Source: CAZEIW01 sp964512305
GTDB lineage: Bacteria; Pseudomonadota; Gammaproteobacteria; Burkholderiales; Burkholderiaceae_F
DNA: 14,401 nucleotides
Reading direction: 5' to 3'
NCBI GenBank assembly: GCA_964512305.1
Contig: CAZEIW010000090.1
Coordinates: forward strand, 1-14,401
The first letter of the stretch is position 1. The number at the start of each line of letters is the position of its first letter. A program made the translations under genes and the position numbers. Shown here one piece after another: positions 5,155 through 12,844 of this stretch. The notes below the pieces were generated by a model that made no database searches, was not told where the DNA came from, and saw only the letters and a list, made by a program, of their open reading frames with translations.

Positions 5155-6606
5155 ATGAGCATCACGGTTGAAGAGAAGAAGGCGGCGAACAAGGCGCTGA
5201 TCGACGAGGTCCTGAAGGCCTACCCGGAAAAGACCGCGAAGAAGCGCGCCAAGCACCTGGGGACGTTCGACGAGGGCAAGCCCGACTGCGGCGTCAAGTC
5301 CAACATCAAGTCGCTGCCCGGCGTCATGACGATCCGCGGCTGCGCGTACGCGGGCTCCAAGGGCGTGGTCTGGGGTCCGATCAAGGACATGATCCACATT
5401 TCGCACGGGCCGGTCGGCTGCGGCCAGTACTCGTGGGCGTCGCGCCGCAACTACTACATCGGCACCACCGGCATCGACACCTTCGGCACCATGCAGTTCA
5501 CGTCGGACTTCCAGGAGAAGGACATCGTCTTCGGGGGCGACAAGAAGCTCGAGAAGATCATCGATGAGATCCAGCAGCTGTTCCCGCTGAACAAGGGGAT
5601 CTCGGTGCAGTCCGAATGCCCGATCGGCCTGATCGGCGACGACATCGAGGCGGTGTCGAAGAAGAAGTCCAAGGAATACGAAGGCAAGACGATCGTGCCG
5701 GTGCGTTGCGAGGGCTTCCGCGGCGTGTCGCAGTCGCTCGGCCACCACATCGCCAACGACGCGATCCGCGACTGGGTGTTCGAGAAGTCGGATGGCAAGC
5801 ACGCGGGCTTCGAGTCGACGCCCTACGACGTCGCCATAATCGGCGACTACAACATCGGCGGCGATGCGTGGAGCTCGCGGATCCTGCTCGAGGAGATGGG
5901 CCTGCGCGTGATCGCGCAGTGGTCGGGCGACGGCACGATCGCCGAGCTGGAGAACACGCCCAAGGCCAGGCTCAACGTGCTGCACTGCTACCGCTCGATG
6001 AACTACATCTCGCGCCACATGGAGGAGAAGTACGGCATTCCCTGGGTCGAGTACAACTTCTTCGGCCCGAGCCAGATCGAGAAGAGCCTGCGCGAGATCG
6101 CCGCGCACTTCGACGACCGTATCAAGGAGGGCGCCGAACGCGTGATCGCGAAGTACAAGCCGCTCGCCGAGGCCGTGGTCGCCCGGTTCAAGCCGCGCCT
6201 GCAGGGCAAAAAGGTGATGCTGTTCGTCGGCGGCCTGCGTCCCCGCCACGTGATCGGCGCCTACGAGGACCTCGGGATGGAGGTCGTCGGCACCGGTTAC
6301 GAGTTTGGCCACAGCGACGACTACCAGCGCACCACGCACTACGTCAAGGACGGAACGCTGATCTACGACGACGTCACCGGCCACGAGTTCGAGAAGTTCG
6401 TCGAGAAGGTGCAGCCGGACCTGGTCGGCTCGGGGATCAAGGAGAAGTACGTGTTCCAGAAAATGGGCGTGCCGTTCCGCCAGATGCACAGCTGGGACTA
6501 CTCGGGCCCCTACCACGGCTACGACGGCTTCGCGATCTTCGCGCGCGACATGGACATGGCCGTCAACAGCCCGGTGTGGGGAATGACCAAGGCCCCCTGG
6601 AAGTAA
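5155..6606 (+). CDS. nifD: Nitrogenase molybdenum-iron protein alpha chain
   Basis: NifD is the 483-residue alpha subunit of dinitrogenase and carries the FeMo-cofactor where N2 is reduced. P-cluster ligands Cys63 (IRGCAYAG), Cys89 (GPVGCGQY) and Cys155 (QSECPIG) are present, as are the two cofactor anchors Cys278 (VLHCYRS) and His445 (RQMHSWDYSGPYHGYDGFA). HVIGAYEDLG (365-374) and GTGYEFGHSDDY (379-390) are typical of the molybdenum enzyme. There is no insert or split, and the C-terminus NSPVWGMTKAPWK is standard. ATG 5155 has GGAG 7 nt upstream, just after the repeat array. nifK follows after 27 bp, so the two subunits are made together. Confidence 0.99.
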   Translation: MSITVEEKKAANKALIDEVLKAYPEKTAKKRAKHLGTFDEGKPDCGVKSNIKSLPGVMTIRGCAYAGSKGVVWGPIKDMIHISHGPVGCGQYSWASRRNYYIGTTGIDTFGTMQFTSDFQEKDIVFGGDKKLEKIIDEIQQLFPLNKGISVQSECPIGLIGDDIEAVSKKKSKEYEGKTIVPVRCEGFRGVSQSLGHHIANDAIRDWVFEKSDGKHAGFESTPYDVAIIGDYNIGGDAWSSRILLEEMGLRVIAQWSGDGTIAELENTPKARLNVLHCYRSMNYISRHMEEKYGIPWVEYNFFGPSQIEKSLREIAAHFDDRIKEGAERVIAKYKPLAEAVVARFKPRLQGKKVMLFVGGLRPRHVIGAYEDLGMEVVGTGYEFGHSDDYQRTTHYVKDGTLIYDDVTGHEFEKFVEKVQPDLVGSGIKEKYVFQKMGVPFRQMHSWDYSGPYHGYDGFAIFARDMDMAVNSPVWGMTKAPWK

Positions 6607-6633
6607 GCCCGCCGCACATCAGGAGCCACGACC

Positions 6634-8193
6634 ATGCCGCAAAACGCAGAGAAGATCCTCGACCACGCGCCGCTGTTCCGCGAGCCGGAGTACCGAGCGA
6701 TGTTCGCCGACAAGAAGGCGAACTTCGAGTTCAAGCCGCCTGCCGAGGAGGTCGAGAAGATCGTCCAGTGGACGAAGTCCGAGGACTACAAGCAGAAGAA
6801 CTTCGCCCGCGAGGCGCTGACGATCAACCCGGCCAAGGCCTGCCAGCCGCTGGGCGCCGTGTTCGCCGCCAACGGCTTCGCGAAGACGCTGTCGTTCGTG
6901 CACGGCTCGCAGGGCTGCGTCGCGTACTACCGCTCGCATTTCTCGCGGCACTTCAAGGAGCCGACCTCGGCGGTGTCGTCGTCGATGACCGAAGATGCGG
7001 CGGTATTCGGCGGTCTCAACAACATGATCGACGGGCTGGCCAACTCGTACAACCTGTACAGGCCGGAGATGATCGCGGTGTCGACGACCTGCATGGCCGA
7101 GGTGATCGGCGACGACCTCGACGCCTTCATCAAGAACGCCAAGCAGAAGGGCAGCCTGCCGGCCGACTTCGACGTGCCGTTCGCGCATACGCCGGCGTTC
7201 GTAGGCAGTCATATCACCGGCTACGACAACGCGCTCAAGGGCGTGCTGCAGCACTTTTGGGACGGCAAGTCCAAGACGGCCGAGCCGCTGGTGCGCAAAC
7301 CTGACGGTTCGATCAACTTCATCGGCGGCTTCGACGGCAACGTGGTCGGCAACATCAAGGAGATCCGTCGCATCTTCGACCTGTTCGGCGCCGACTACAC
7401 GATCGTCTGCGACCCCTCCGAGGCCTGGAACACGCCGACCGACGGCGAATACCGGATGTACGACGGCGGCACGACCAAGGCCGAGATCGAGCGCGCGTTG
7501 AACGCCAAGGCGACGATCGTGTTCCAGGAGTACTGCGCCGAGAAGACGATCAAGTACCTGCAGGACAAGGGACACGAGGTCGTCGTGCTCAATTCGCCGA
7601 TCGGCGTGCGGGGCACCGACGAGCTCGTGATGGCGATCGCGCGGCTGACCGGCAAGCCGGTGCCGGCGGAGCTCGAAAAGGAGCGCGGCCGCCTCGTCGA
7701 CGCGATGGCAGACAGCCAGGCGCACCTGCACGGCAAGCGCTACGCGCTGTACGGCGACCCGGACCTGATGCTGGGGATGACGCGCTTCCTGCTCGAGCTC
7801 GGCGCCGAGCCCGTGCACATCCTTGCGACCAACGGCAGCGAGGACTGGGCGAAGAAGGTCAGGGCGCTGCTGGAGGCTTCGCCGTTCGGCAAAGGCGGAA
7901 CGGCATACCCGAAGCGCGACCTGTGGCACCTGCGCTCGCTGCTGTGCACCGACCCGGTCGACTTCCTGATCGGCAACACCTACGGCAAATACCTCGAGCG
8001 CGACTGCAAGGTGCCGCTGATCCGGATGGGCTTCCCGATCTTCGACCGCCACCACCACCATCGCTTCCCGACCTGGGGCTACGAGGGCGCGCTGCGGGTG
8101 CTGGTCAGCCTGCTCGACGAGTACTTCGAGGCGCTGGACGCCGACACGATCGGCATTTCGACCACCGATTACTCCTACGACATCATCCGCTGA
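6634..8193 (+). CDS. nifK: Nitrogenase molybdenum-iron protein beta chain
   Basis: NifK is the 519-residue beta subunit that pairs with NifD as an alpha2-beta2 tetramer and shares the P-cluster. Ligand cysteines are at Cys70 (AKACQPLG), Cys95 (GSQGCVAYYRSHF) and Cys153 (STTCMAEVIGDD). The long N-terminal segment (about 50 residues before the first conserved core motif) is typical of the group I molybdenum enzyme of proteobacteria, which has an N-terminal extension wrapping NifD. The motif FDRHHHHRFPTWGYEGAL (483-500) is characteristic. The ATG has AGGAG 8 nt upstream. The stop is 19 bp from the ferredoxin start; I see no nifT or nifY between them. Confidence 0.99.
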   Translation: MPQNAEKILDHAPLFREPEYRAMFADKKANFEFKPPAEEVEKIVQWTKSEDYKQKNFAREALTINPAKACQPLGAVFAANGFAKTLSFVHGSQGCVAYYRSHFSRHFKEPTSAVSSSMTEDAAVFGGLNNMIDGLANSYNLYRPEMIAVSTTCMAEVIGDDLDAFIKNAKQKGSLPADFDVPFAHTPAFVGSHITGYDNALKGVLQHFWDGKSKTAEPLVRKPDGSINFIGGFDGNVVGNIKEIRRIFDLFGADYTIVCDPSEAWNTPTDGEYRMYDGGTTKAEIERALNAKATIVFQEYCAEKTIKYLQDKGHEVVVLNSPIGVRGTDELVMAIARLTGKPVPAELEKERGRLVDAMADSQAHLHGKRYALYGDPDLMLGMTRFLLELGAEPVHILATNGSEDWAKKVRALLEASPFGKGGTAYPKRDLWHLRSLLCTDPVDFLIGNTYGKYLERDCKVPLIRMGFPIFDRHHHHRFPTWGYEGALRVLVSLLDEYFEALDADTIGISTTDYSYDIIR

Positions 8194-8212
8194 AACCTCC
8201 TCGGAGCGCGAA

Positions 8213-8560
8213 TTGGCCAACGTCACCTTCACCTCGCCCGCCCTGAAGAAGGACGTCACCGTCTACGCGACCGCGGGCGACACGCACACGCTGCTCGCGG
8301 TCGCCAAGGCGCACAAGATCCCGCTGCACTTCGAATGCGAGAACGGCGAATGCGGCTCGTGCATCGTCGAGGTCATGGTGCTGGGTGCCAAGCGGCCGAT
8401 CGGCGTCAACCTGACCGAGAAGGAGAAGACGGTGCTGCGCCTGGCCGGTAAGATCACCCAGTCGCAGATCGAGGCCGCCGAGACGCGGGATCTGCCGCCG
8501 CCCTACCGGCTCGCCTGCCAATTCATCGTGCGCGACGAGGATATCGTGGTCAGGTTTTGA
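8213..8560 (+). CDS. FeSII (Shethna protein)-like [2Fe-2S] ferredoxin
   Basis: A 115-residue plant-type [2Fe-2S] ferredoxin. Cluster ligands are Cys42, Cys47 and Cys50 in FECENGECGSC (C-x4-C-x2-C) and Cys102 in YRLACQFIV. The inserted region LTEKEKTVLRLAGK (67-80) and the C-terminal RDLPPPYRLACQ (92-103) and RDEDIVVRF closely resemble, from memory, Azotobacter FeSII and Rhodobacter FdxD. FeSII forms an oxygen-stable, inactive complex with NifH and NifDK on oxygen exposure, so a conformational-protection role is likely; an electron-carrier role is the alternative. The start is TTG at 8213, with GGAG 6 nt upstream and no ATG closer. It sits between nifK and nifE, 4 nt before nifE, so it is made with nitrogenase. 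Confidence 0.9.
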   Translation: MANVTFTSPALKKDVTVYATAGDTHTLLAVAKAHKIPLHFECENGECGSCIVEVMVLGAKRPIGVNLTEKEKTVLRLAGKITQSQIEAAETRDLPPPYRLACQFIVRDEDIVVRF

Positions 8561-8564
8561 GACC

Positions 8565-10025
8565 ATGGCCAGCGCCCTGTCGATCAGGATCCAGCAGCTC
8601 TTCGACGAACCGGGCTGCGAGATCAACCAGGCCAAAGGCGCGAAAGAGCGCAAGGCCGGCTGCGCGAAGCAGCTTTCGCCAGGCGCCGCCGCCGGGGGCT
8701 GCGCGTTCGACGGCGCGAAGATCGCGCTGCAGCCGATCGCCGACGTCGCCCACCTGGTGCACGGGCCGATCGCCTGCGAGGGCAACTCCTGGGACAACCG
8801 CCACAGCTCGTCGTCGGGGCCGCAGATCTACCGCACCGGCTTCACGACCGACATCAACGAGCTCGACGTGATCTATGGCGGCGAGAAGCGCCTGTTCCGG
8901 TCGATCCGCGAGATCGTCGAGAAGTACGACCCGCCCGCGGTTTTCGTCTACCAGACCTGCGTGACCGCGCTGATCGGCGACGACATCGAGGCAGTGTGCA
9001 AGCGCGCAACCGAGAAGTTCGGCAAGCCGGTGATCCCGGTCAACGCGCCGGGCTTTGCCGGACCGAAGAACCTCGGCAACAAGCTCGGTGCCGAGGCACT
9101 GCTCGACTATGTGATCGGCACCCGCGAGCCGCAGACGACGACGCCGTACGACATCAACATCATCGGCGAGTACAACCTGGTCGGCGAGCTGTGGCAGGTG
9201 AAGCCCCTGCTCGAGGCGCTGGGCATCCGGATCCTCGCCTGCATCTCGGGCGACGGCCGCTACGACGAGGTCGCGGCGAGCCACCGCGCGCGGGCGGCGA
9301 TGATGGTGTGCTCGAAGTCGATGATCAACGTCGCCCGCAAGATGCAGGAGCGGTGGGGCATCCCGTATTTCGAAGGCTCGTTCTACGGCATCTCGGACAT
9401 GAGCGAGGCGCTGCGCGGCATCGCCGGGCTCCTGGTCGAGCGCGGCGCGCCTGAGGATCTGCGGGAGCGCACCGAGAAGCTTATCCGGGTCGAGGAGGCG
9501 CGGGCCTGGCAGCGCATCCAGGAGTACCGCGAACGCCTGACCGGCAAACGTGTGCTCCTGATCACCGGCGGCGTGAAGTCGTGGTCGGTTGTTTCGGCGC
9601 TGCAGGAGGCTGGCATGGGAGTCGTCGGCACCAGCGTCAAGAAGTCGACGAAGGAGGACAAGGAGAGGATCAAGGAGTTGTTCGGCGACGACGCCCACAT
9701 GATCGACGACATGACGCCGCGGCAGATGTACGACATGCTGAAAGGCGCGAAGGCCGACATCATGCTTTCGGGCGGCCGCTCGCAATTCGTCGCGCTCAAG
9801 GCGAAGATGCCCTGGCTCGACATCAACCAGGAACGCCATCACGCCTACGCCGGCTACGAGGGCATGGTCGAGCTGGTGAAGCAGATCGACCGTGCGCTCA
9901 CCAATCCGGTCGGGCGCCCGGGGCGCGCCCCCGCGCCCGGGCAACCCCCCCCTCCCCCGCTGGCGGGTGCGGGTCGGGGTGCGGGTGGCCGCAGTAGCAC
10001 CGCGTCCGCCCGCGCAGGAGGCTGA
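8565..10025 (+). CDS. nifE: FeMo-cofactor scaffold protein NifE, unusual C-terminus
   Basis: NifE pairs with NifN as the scaffold on which the NifB-made [8Fe-9S-C] core is matured with Mo and homocitrate before transfer to NifDK. Conserved cysteines are at Cys46 (GGCAFDG), Cys71 (IACEGNSWDNR), Cys132 (YQTCVTALIGDD) and Cys249 (MVCSKSM). Typical family segments include GEYNLVGELW (201-210) and HHAYAGYEG (425-433). The protein is 486 residues. Family homology stops at about NPV (447-449). The expected Trp-containing ending is replaced by a Gly/Pro/Ala-rich tail (450-486) coded by a GC-rich palindromic repeat. The main body is intact, so it is probably functional. It starts 4 nt after the ferredoxin stop with only a weak ribosome binding site, suggesting coupling, and ends just before nifN. 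Confidence 0.97.
   Translation: MASALSIRIQQLFDEPGCEINQAKGAKERKAGCAKQLSPGAAAGGCAFDGAKIALQPIADVAHLVHGPIACEGNSWDNRHSSSSGPQIYRTGFTTDINELDVIYGGEKRLFRSIREIVEKYDPPAVFVYQTCVTALIGDDIEAVCKRATEKFGKPVIPVNAPGFAGPKNLGNKLGAEALLDYVIGTREPQTTTPYDINIIGEYNLVGELWQVKPLLEALGIRILACISGDGRYDEVAASHRARAAMMVCSKSMINVARKMQERWGIPYFEGSFYGISDMSEALRGIAGLLVERGAPEDLRERTEKLIRVEEARAWQRIQEYRERLTGKRVLLITGGVKSWSVVSALQEAGMGVVGTSVKKSTKEDKERIKELFGDDAHMIDDMTPRQMYDMLKGAKADIMLSGGRSQFVALKAKMPWLDINQERHHAYAGYEGMVELVKQIDRALTNPVGRPGRAPAPGQPPPPPLAGAGRGAGGRSSTASARAGG
9911..9990. repeat. GC-rich palindromic intergenic-type repeat at the nifE 3' end
   Basis: The stretch can form a hairpin from GCCCGGG (9916-9922) and CCCGGGC (9936-9942), then CCCGC-TG-GCGGG (9956-9967), and has a repeated TGCGGGT at 9968 and 9980. 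Read on the other strand, it resembles the CACCCCGACCC...CCGCnnGCGGG...AGGG family of small mobile palindromes common between genes in betaproteobacteria. Here it lies inside the nifE reading frame and supplies most of the abnormal tail. Family assignment is from memory of the pattern. Confidence 0.55.
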
Positions 10026-10026
10026 C

Positions 10027-11427
10027 ATGGCCCGCATCGTCGAGTCCAGGAAAGCCTGCGCCGTCAACCCGCTGAAGATGAGCCAGCCGCTGGGCGCGAG
10101 CTACGCCTTCCTCGGACTCGATTCCTGCATGCCGGTGATGCACGGCTCGCAGGGCTGCACCTCGTTCGGACTGGTGCTGCTGGTGCGGCACTTCAAGGAG
10201 GCGATCCCGCTGCAGACGACCGCGATGAACGAGGTGACGACGATCCTCGGCGGCCTGGAGAACATCGAGCAGGCGCTGCTCAACATCCGCAAGCGCGCCC
10301 GGCCGCGGCTGATTGCGATCTGCTCGACCGGCCTGACGGAGACCAAGGGCGATGACGTCGAAGGCTTTCTCGAGCTGATCCGCCGGCGGCAGCCGGACCT
10401 GGAGGATACGGCGGTCGTCTACGTGTCGACGCCGGATTACGTCGGCGCGTTCGAGGACGGTTATGCGCGCGCGGTCACCGCCGTCGTGCAGCGCTTCGTG
10501 CGCCCGTTTCCCGCACGAATCGAGCGGCAGGTCAACGTGCTCGCAGGCAGCCACCTGACGCCGGGCGACGTCGAGGAAGTGCGCGAGATCATCGAGGCCT
10601 TCGGGCTGCACCCGCTGATGCTGCCCGACGTCTCCGGTTCCCTCGACGGCCACATTCCGGACGACTGGCGCGGCACCACGCTCGGCGGCACGCCGATCGA
10701 CGGGATCGGAACCGCCGGCGGCTCGATCGCCACGCTCGCGATCGGCGAGCAGATGCGCTCGGCGGCGATCGAGATCGAAATGCGCGCCGGCGTGCCTTAC
10801 CACGTGTTCGACCGGCTGACCGGACTGGAAGCGAGCGACCGGTTCCTGCAAACCCTGTCCGTCCTGTCCGGCCGCGAGGTGCCGCAGAAGCATCGCCGCC
10901 AGCGAAGCCAGCTGCTCGACGCGATGCTCGATGGGCACTTCCATCTCGGCGGCGTGCGCGTCGCGATCGGGGCCGAGCCCGATCTGCTGCTTGCCGTGGG
11001 TTCCCTGTTGCACGAAATGGGTGCCGAGCTGGCTTGCTGCGTGACGACGACGAAGTCGCCGGCGCTCGAGCGGCTGCCGGCGGATGAGGTGACGATCGGC
11101 GATCTCGAGGATCTCGAGCATGGGGCGCGCGACTCCGATGTGATCGTCACTCACTCGCATGGGCGGCAGGCCGCGGAGCGGCTCGGCATACCCCTGTTCC
11201 GGATCGGCATCCCAGCGTTCGACCGCGTCGGCAATGCGCATCGCGTCGCCGTCGGCTACCGCGGCACGCGCAACGTGATCTTCGAACTGGCCAACCTGAT
11301 GATCGATCGCATCCCGGATCACGGGCCCGACGGTTGGCCGCTGCCGCAGGCGTCGATCGACGCTGCGAGGGCAGGCGCCAACCCGGATCTTCCCCTCACC
11401 CCTTCTTCCTCGAGGCAGGCATCATGA
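10027..11427 (+). CDS. nifN: FeMo-cofactor scaffold protein NifN
   Basis: NifN is the second subunit of the NifEN scaffold, a paralogue of NifK. The chosen ATG at 10027 has a strong AGGAGG 5 nt upstream and gives the typical NifN start ARIVESRKACAVNPLKMSQP; the frame is open further upstream, but that part is read out of the nifE repeat tail. The 466-residue product has Cys11, Cys34 and Cys44 (HGSQGC), CSTGLTETKGDD (98-109) and IGIPAFDRVG near the C-terminus. In Azotobacter the cysteine of the HGSQGC motif helps hold the precursor cluster. The last ~25 residues are low in complexity and probably not structured. It begins 1 nt after the nifE stop, and its own stop overlaps the nifX start (ATGA). 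Confidence 0.97.
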   Translation: MARIVESRKACAVNPLKMSQPLGASYAFLGLDSCMPVMHGSQGCTSFGLVLLVRHFKEAIPLQTTAMNEVTTILGGLENIEQALLNIRKRARPRLIAICSTGLTETKGDDVEGFLELIRRRQPDLEDTAVVYVSTPDYVGAFEDGYARAVTAVVQRFVRPFPARIERQVNVLAGSHLTPGDVEEVREIIEAFGLHPLMLPDVSGSLDGHIPDDWRGTTLGGTPIDGIGTAGGSIATLAIGEQMRSAAIEIEMRAGVPYHVFDRLTGLEASDRFLQTLSVLSGREVPQKHRRQRSQLLDAMLDGHFHLGGVRVAIGAEPDLLLAVGSLLHEMGAELACCVTTTKSPALERLPADEVTIGDLEDLEHGARDSDVIVTHSHGRQAAERLGIPLFRIGIPAFDRVGNAHRVAVGYRGTRNVIFELANLMIDRIPDHGPDGWPLPQASIDAARAGANPDLPLTPSSSRQAS

Positions 11428-11858
11428 AAGTCGCCTTCAGCACCCAGGACAGGCAGCGCGTCGACGCCCACTTCGGCTGGGCCAGGCACCTGGCGGTTTA
11501 CGACGTGACTGCCGAGGGCTACCGGTACTTGCAGACGTTCGACTTCGGCGGCGAGCTTCTGGAGGACGGCGACGAGGACAAGCTCGCGCCCAAGCTCGCC
11601 GCGATCGGAGACTGCGCGATCCTCTACGTCGCGGCGATCGGGGGTTCGGCCGCCGCCCGCGTGGTCGCGGCCAGGATCCATCCGATCAAGGTTGCCCAAC
11701 CCGAGCCCATTCTCGACATCCTGGAGAAGATGCAGGAGGTACTGCGCGGCACGCCGCCACCGTGGCTGCGCAAGGCCCTGACCAGGGACCGGCCTCGCGA
11801 GGCCTTCGACGAGGAGCCATTTGCCGCGCCCACGGCAGGCGGGGTCCCGCATGGGTGA
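11424..11858 (+). CDS. nifX: FeMo-cofactor carrier protein NifX
   Basis: NifX is a small NifB-co/NifY-family carrier that binds the NifB cofactor and the NifEN-bound precursor during FeMo-co synthesis. The product is 144 residues. The N-terminus MKVAFSTQDRQRVDAHFGWA is the standard start of the dinitrogenase iron-molybdenum cofactor domain, with His16 in the conserved VDAHFG. CAILYVAAIGGSAAARVV (64-81) and IHPIKV (85-90) follow, and then a helix (97-108). The ATG at 11424 overlaps the nifN stop by 4 bp and has GAGG 8 nt upstream, so longer reading from an earlier start was rejected. The C-terminal ~25 residues are variable. It overlaps nafX by 8 bp, keeping the maturation genes coupled. Confidence 0.96.
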   Translation: MKVAFSTQDRQRVDAHFGWARHLAVYDVTAEGYRYLQTFDFGGELLEDGDEDKLAPKLAAIGDCAILYVAAIGGSAAARVVAARIHPIKVAQPEPILDILEKMQEVLRGTPPPWLRKALTRDRPREAFDEEPFAAPTAGGVPHG

Positions 11859-12336
11859 GATCGTCGATCCGGTGGCGGCCGCCACCGAGGCCGAGCTGCT
11901 CAAGTCTGCCTTCGTGCGCGAGCTCGTCAAGCAGATCCGCGCGCAGGACGCGCACGGCGCGTGGGACGGCAAGAGCGATCTCATGCTGCTCGAGCCCTAC
12001 ATCCTGAGCGCCGAGCAGCGGCGCGAGATACCGCTGATGGGTGACCCGGACCCGGAAACGCTGTGGCGCCTCGAGTTGTTCTACAACGCCGTGGGGCTCG
12101 CGGTCGAGCGCGAGACTGGCGTGATGGTGTCGCCGATGATGAAGATGCACCACGAAGGCTTCGGCCGCCTCGTGCTGACAGCGGGACGCTTGATCGTCGT
12201 GAACAAGCACCTGCGCGACGTGCATCGTTTCGGCTTCCCGTCGCTCGCGAAGCTCGCCGATGCGGGCGCGCGGCTGGTAGCGGACGCCGTCGCGATGATC
12301 CGGGAGTTTCCGCCGGTCGCCCACTACGGAGCGTAG
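11851..12336 (+). CDS. nafX: NifX-associated protein NafX (DUF269)
   Basis: This 161-residue protein belongs to the NifX-associated family, nearly always found directly after nifX in proteobacterial nif operons. Family-typical segments are FVRELVKQIRAQDAHGAWDG (21-40), VMVSPMMKMHHEGFGR (91-106) and VVNKHLRDVHRFGFPSLAKL (116-135). It has no cysteines, membrane span or signal peptide. The exact biochemical role is less settled than that of NifX; work in Azotobacter links it to FeMo-co delivery or NifX function. I chose ATG 11851 (MGEIVD) because upstream in-frame codons are inside nifX and have no family character. The 8-bp overlap with nifX and 2-bp gap to the next gene point to translation coupling. 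Confidence 0.93.
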   Translation: MGEIVDPVAAATEAELLKSAFVRELVKQIRAQDAHGAWDGKSDLMLLEPYILSAEQRREIPLMGDPDPETLWRLELFYNAVGLAVERETGVMVSPMMKMHHEGFGRLVLTAGRLIVVNKHLRDVHRFGFPSLAKLADAGARLVADAVAMIREFPPVAHYGA

Positions 12337-12338
12337 CG

Positions 12339-12521
12339 ATGGAAGGCGAGGACGCGAAGGCGAAGCTCAAGAGACTCAATGCCAGGGCGACGCAGGCCAA
12401 GATGGACCTGCACGACCTGTCCGAGGAGCTGCCGACCAACTGGGAGCGCATCCTGGAAGTCGCTCAGGCTGCCTATGACGCGCATGCGGCGCTGAGCGCG
12501 GCGCGCAAGGCAGGCGGGTGA
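12339..12521 (+). CDS. Small nif-associated protein (DUF683 / CCE_0567 family)
   Basis: A 60-residue, highly charged helical protein: a lysine-rich first helix (KAKLKRLNARATQAKMDLHD, 7-26), then LSEELPTNW (27-35) and a second helix ERILEVAQAAYDAHAALSAARK (36-57). This helix-turn-helix hairpin matches the DUF683 family, found between nafX and the nif-specific ferredoxin in many diazotrophs. Structures of cyanobacterial homologues are all-helical. Its function is not established; a role in nitrogenase maturation is assumed from its constant position. The ATG at 12339 is 2 nt after the nafX stop. Longer frames reading through this region are out of phase with the family sequence. Confidence 0.9.
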   Translation: MEGEDAKAKLKRLNARATQAKMDLHDLSEELPTNWERILEVAQAAYDAHAALSAARKAGG

Positions 12522-12525
12522 TCTC

Positions 12526-12831
12526 ATGAGCACCTTCTCGGTCACGTTACCCAGCGGGGAAGTCTGGACGCCCCGCTTCGTCCATCACCTGGACGATCGC
12601 AAATGCATCGGCTGCGGCCGCTGCTTCAAGGTCTGCCCGCGCGGCGTGCTGGAACTGGTCGGCGTCGACGAAGACGGCGAGCGTGTTGCGGTCGACCCGG
12701 ACAGCGACGAATACGACGAGTACGAGAAGAAGGTGATGACGATCGCGCGCCGCGAGCTGTGCATCGGCTGCACCGCCTGCTCGCGGATCTGTCCGAAGAA
12801 GTGCTATACCCACGCAGCCGCCGAGTCTTGA
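12526..12831 (+). CDS. fdxB: Nif-specific 2[4Fe-4S] ferredoxin III
   Basis: A 101-residue ferredoxin of the nif-specific type III family. The first cluster motif is CIGCGRCFKVCP (Cys27, 30, 33, 37) and the second is CIGCTACSRICP (Cys79, 82, 85, 89), with an extra Cys93. The two motifs are separated by an unusually long acidic stretch (about 40 residues, including DPDSDEYDEYE), which is the hallmark of this family and separates it from ordinary short bacterial ferredoxins. It probably serves as a low-potential electron donor for cofactor synthesis or nitrogenase. The ATG lies 4 nt after the DUF683 stop, and nifQ follows after 13 bp. The symbol fdxB follows Rhizobium/Azotobacter usage. Confidence 0.94.
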   Translation: MSTFSVTLPSGEVWTPRFVHHLDDRKCIGCGRCFKVCPRGVLELVGVDEDGERVAVDPDSDEYDEYEKKVMTIARRELCIGCTACSRICPKKCYTHAAAES

Positions 12832-12844
12832 GATACCAAGCGCG

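Noticed and set aside
5059..6516. 485-codon minus-strand open frame opposite nifD (and similar frames opposite nifK, nifE, nifN)
   Set aside because: Mirror frames caused by GC-rich third positions; no motif or ribosome binding site, and the plus strand is unmistakably nif.
7922..7942. TGGCAC inside nifK as a possible internal sigma-54 promoter
   Set aside because: The 10-base spacing leads to CG, not GC, and there is no TTGC; it is inside a conserved coding region.
9892..10026. Upstream extension of the nifN frame
   Set aside because: The added residues are the nifE repeat tail read in another frame; ATG 10027 has a perfect AGGAGG and the normal NifN start.
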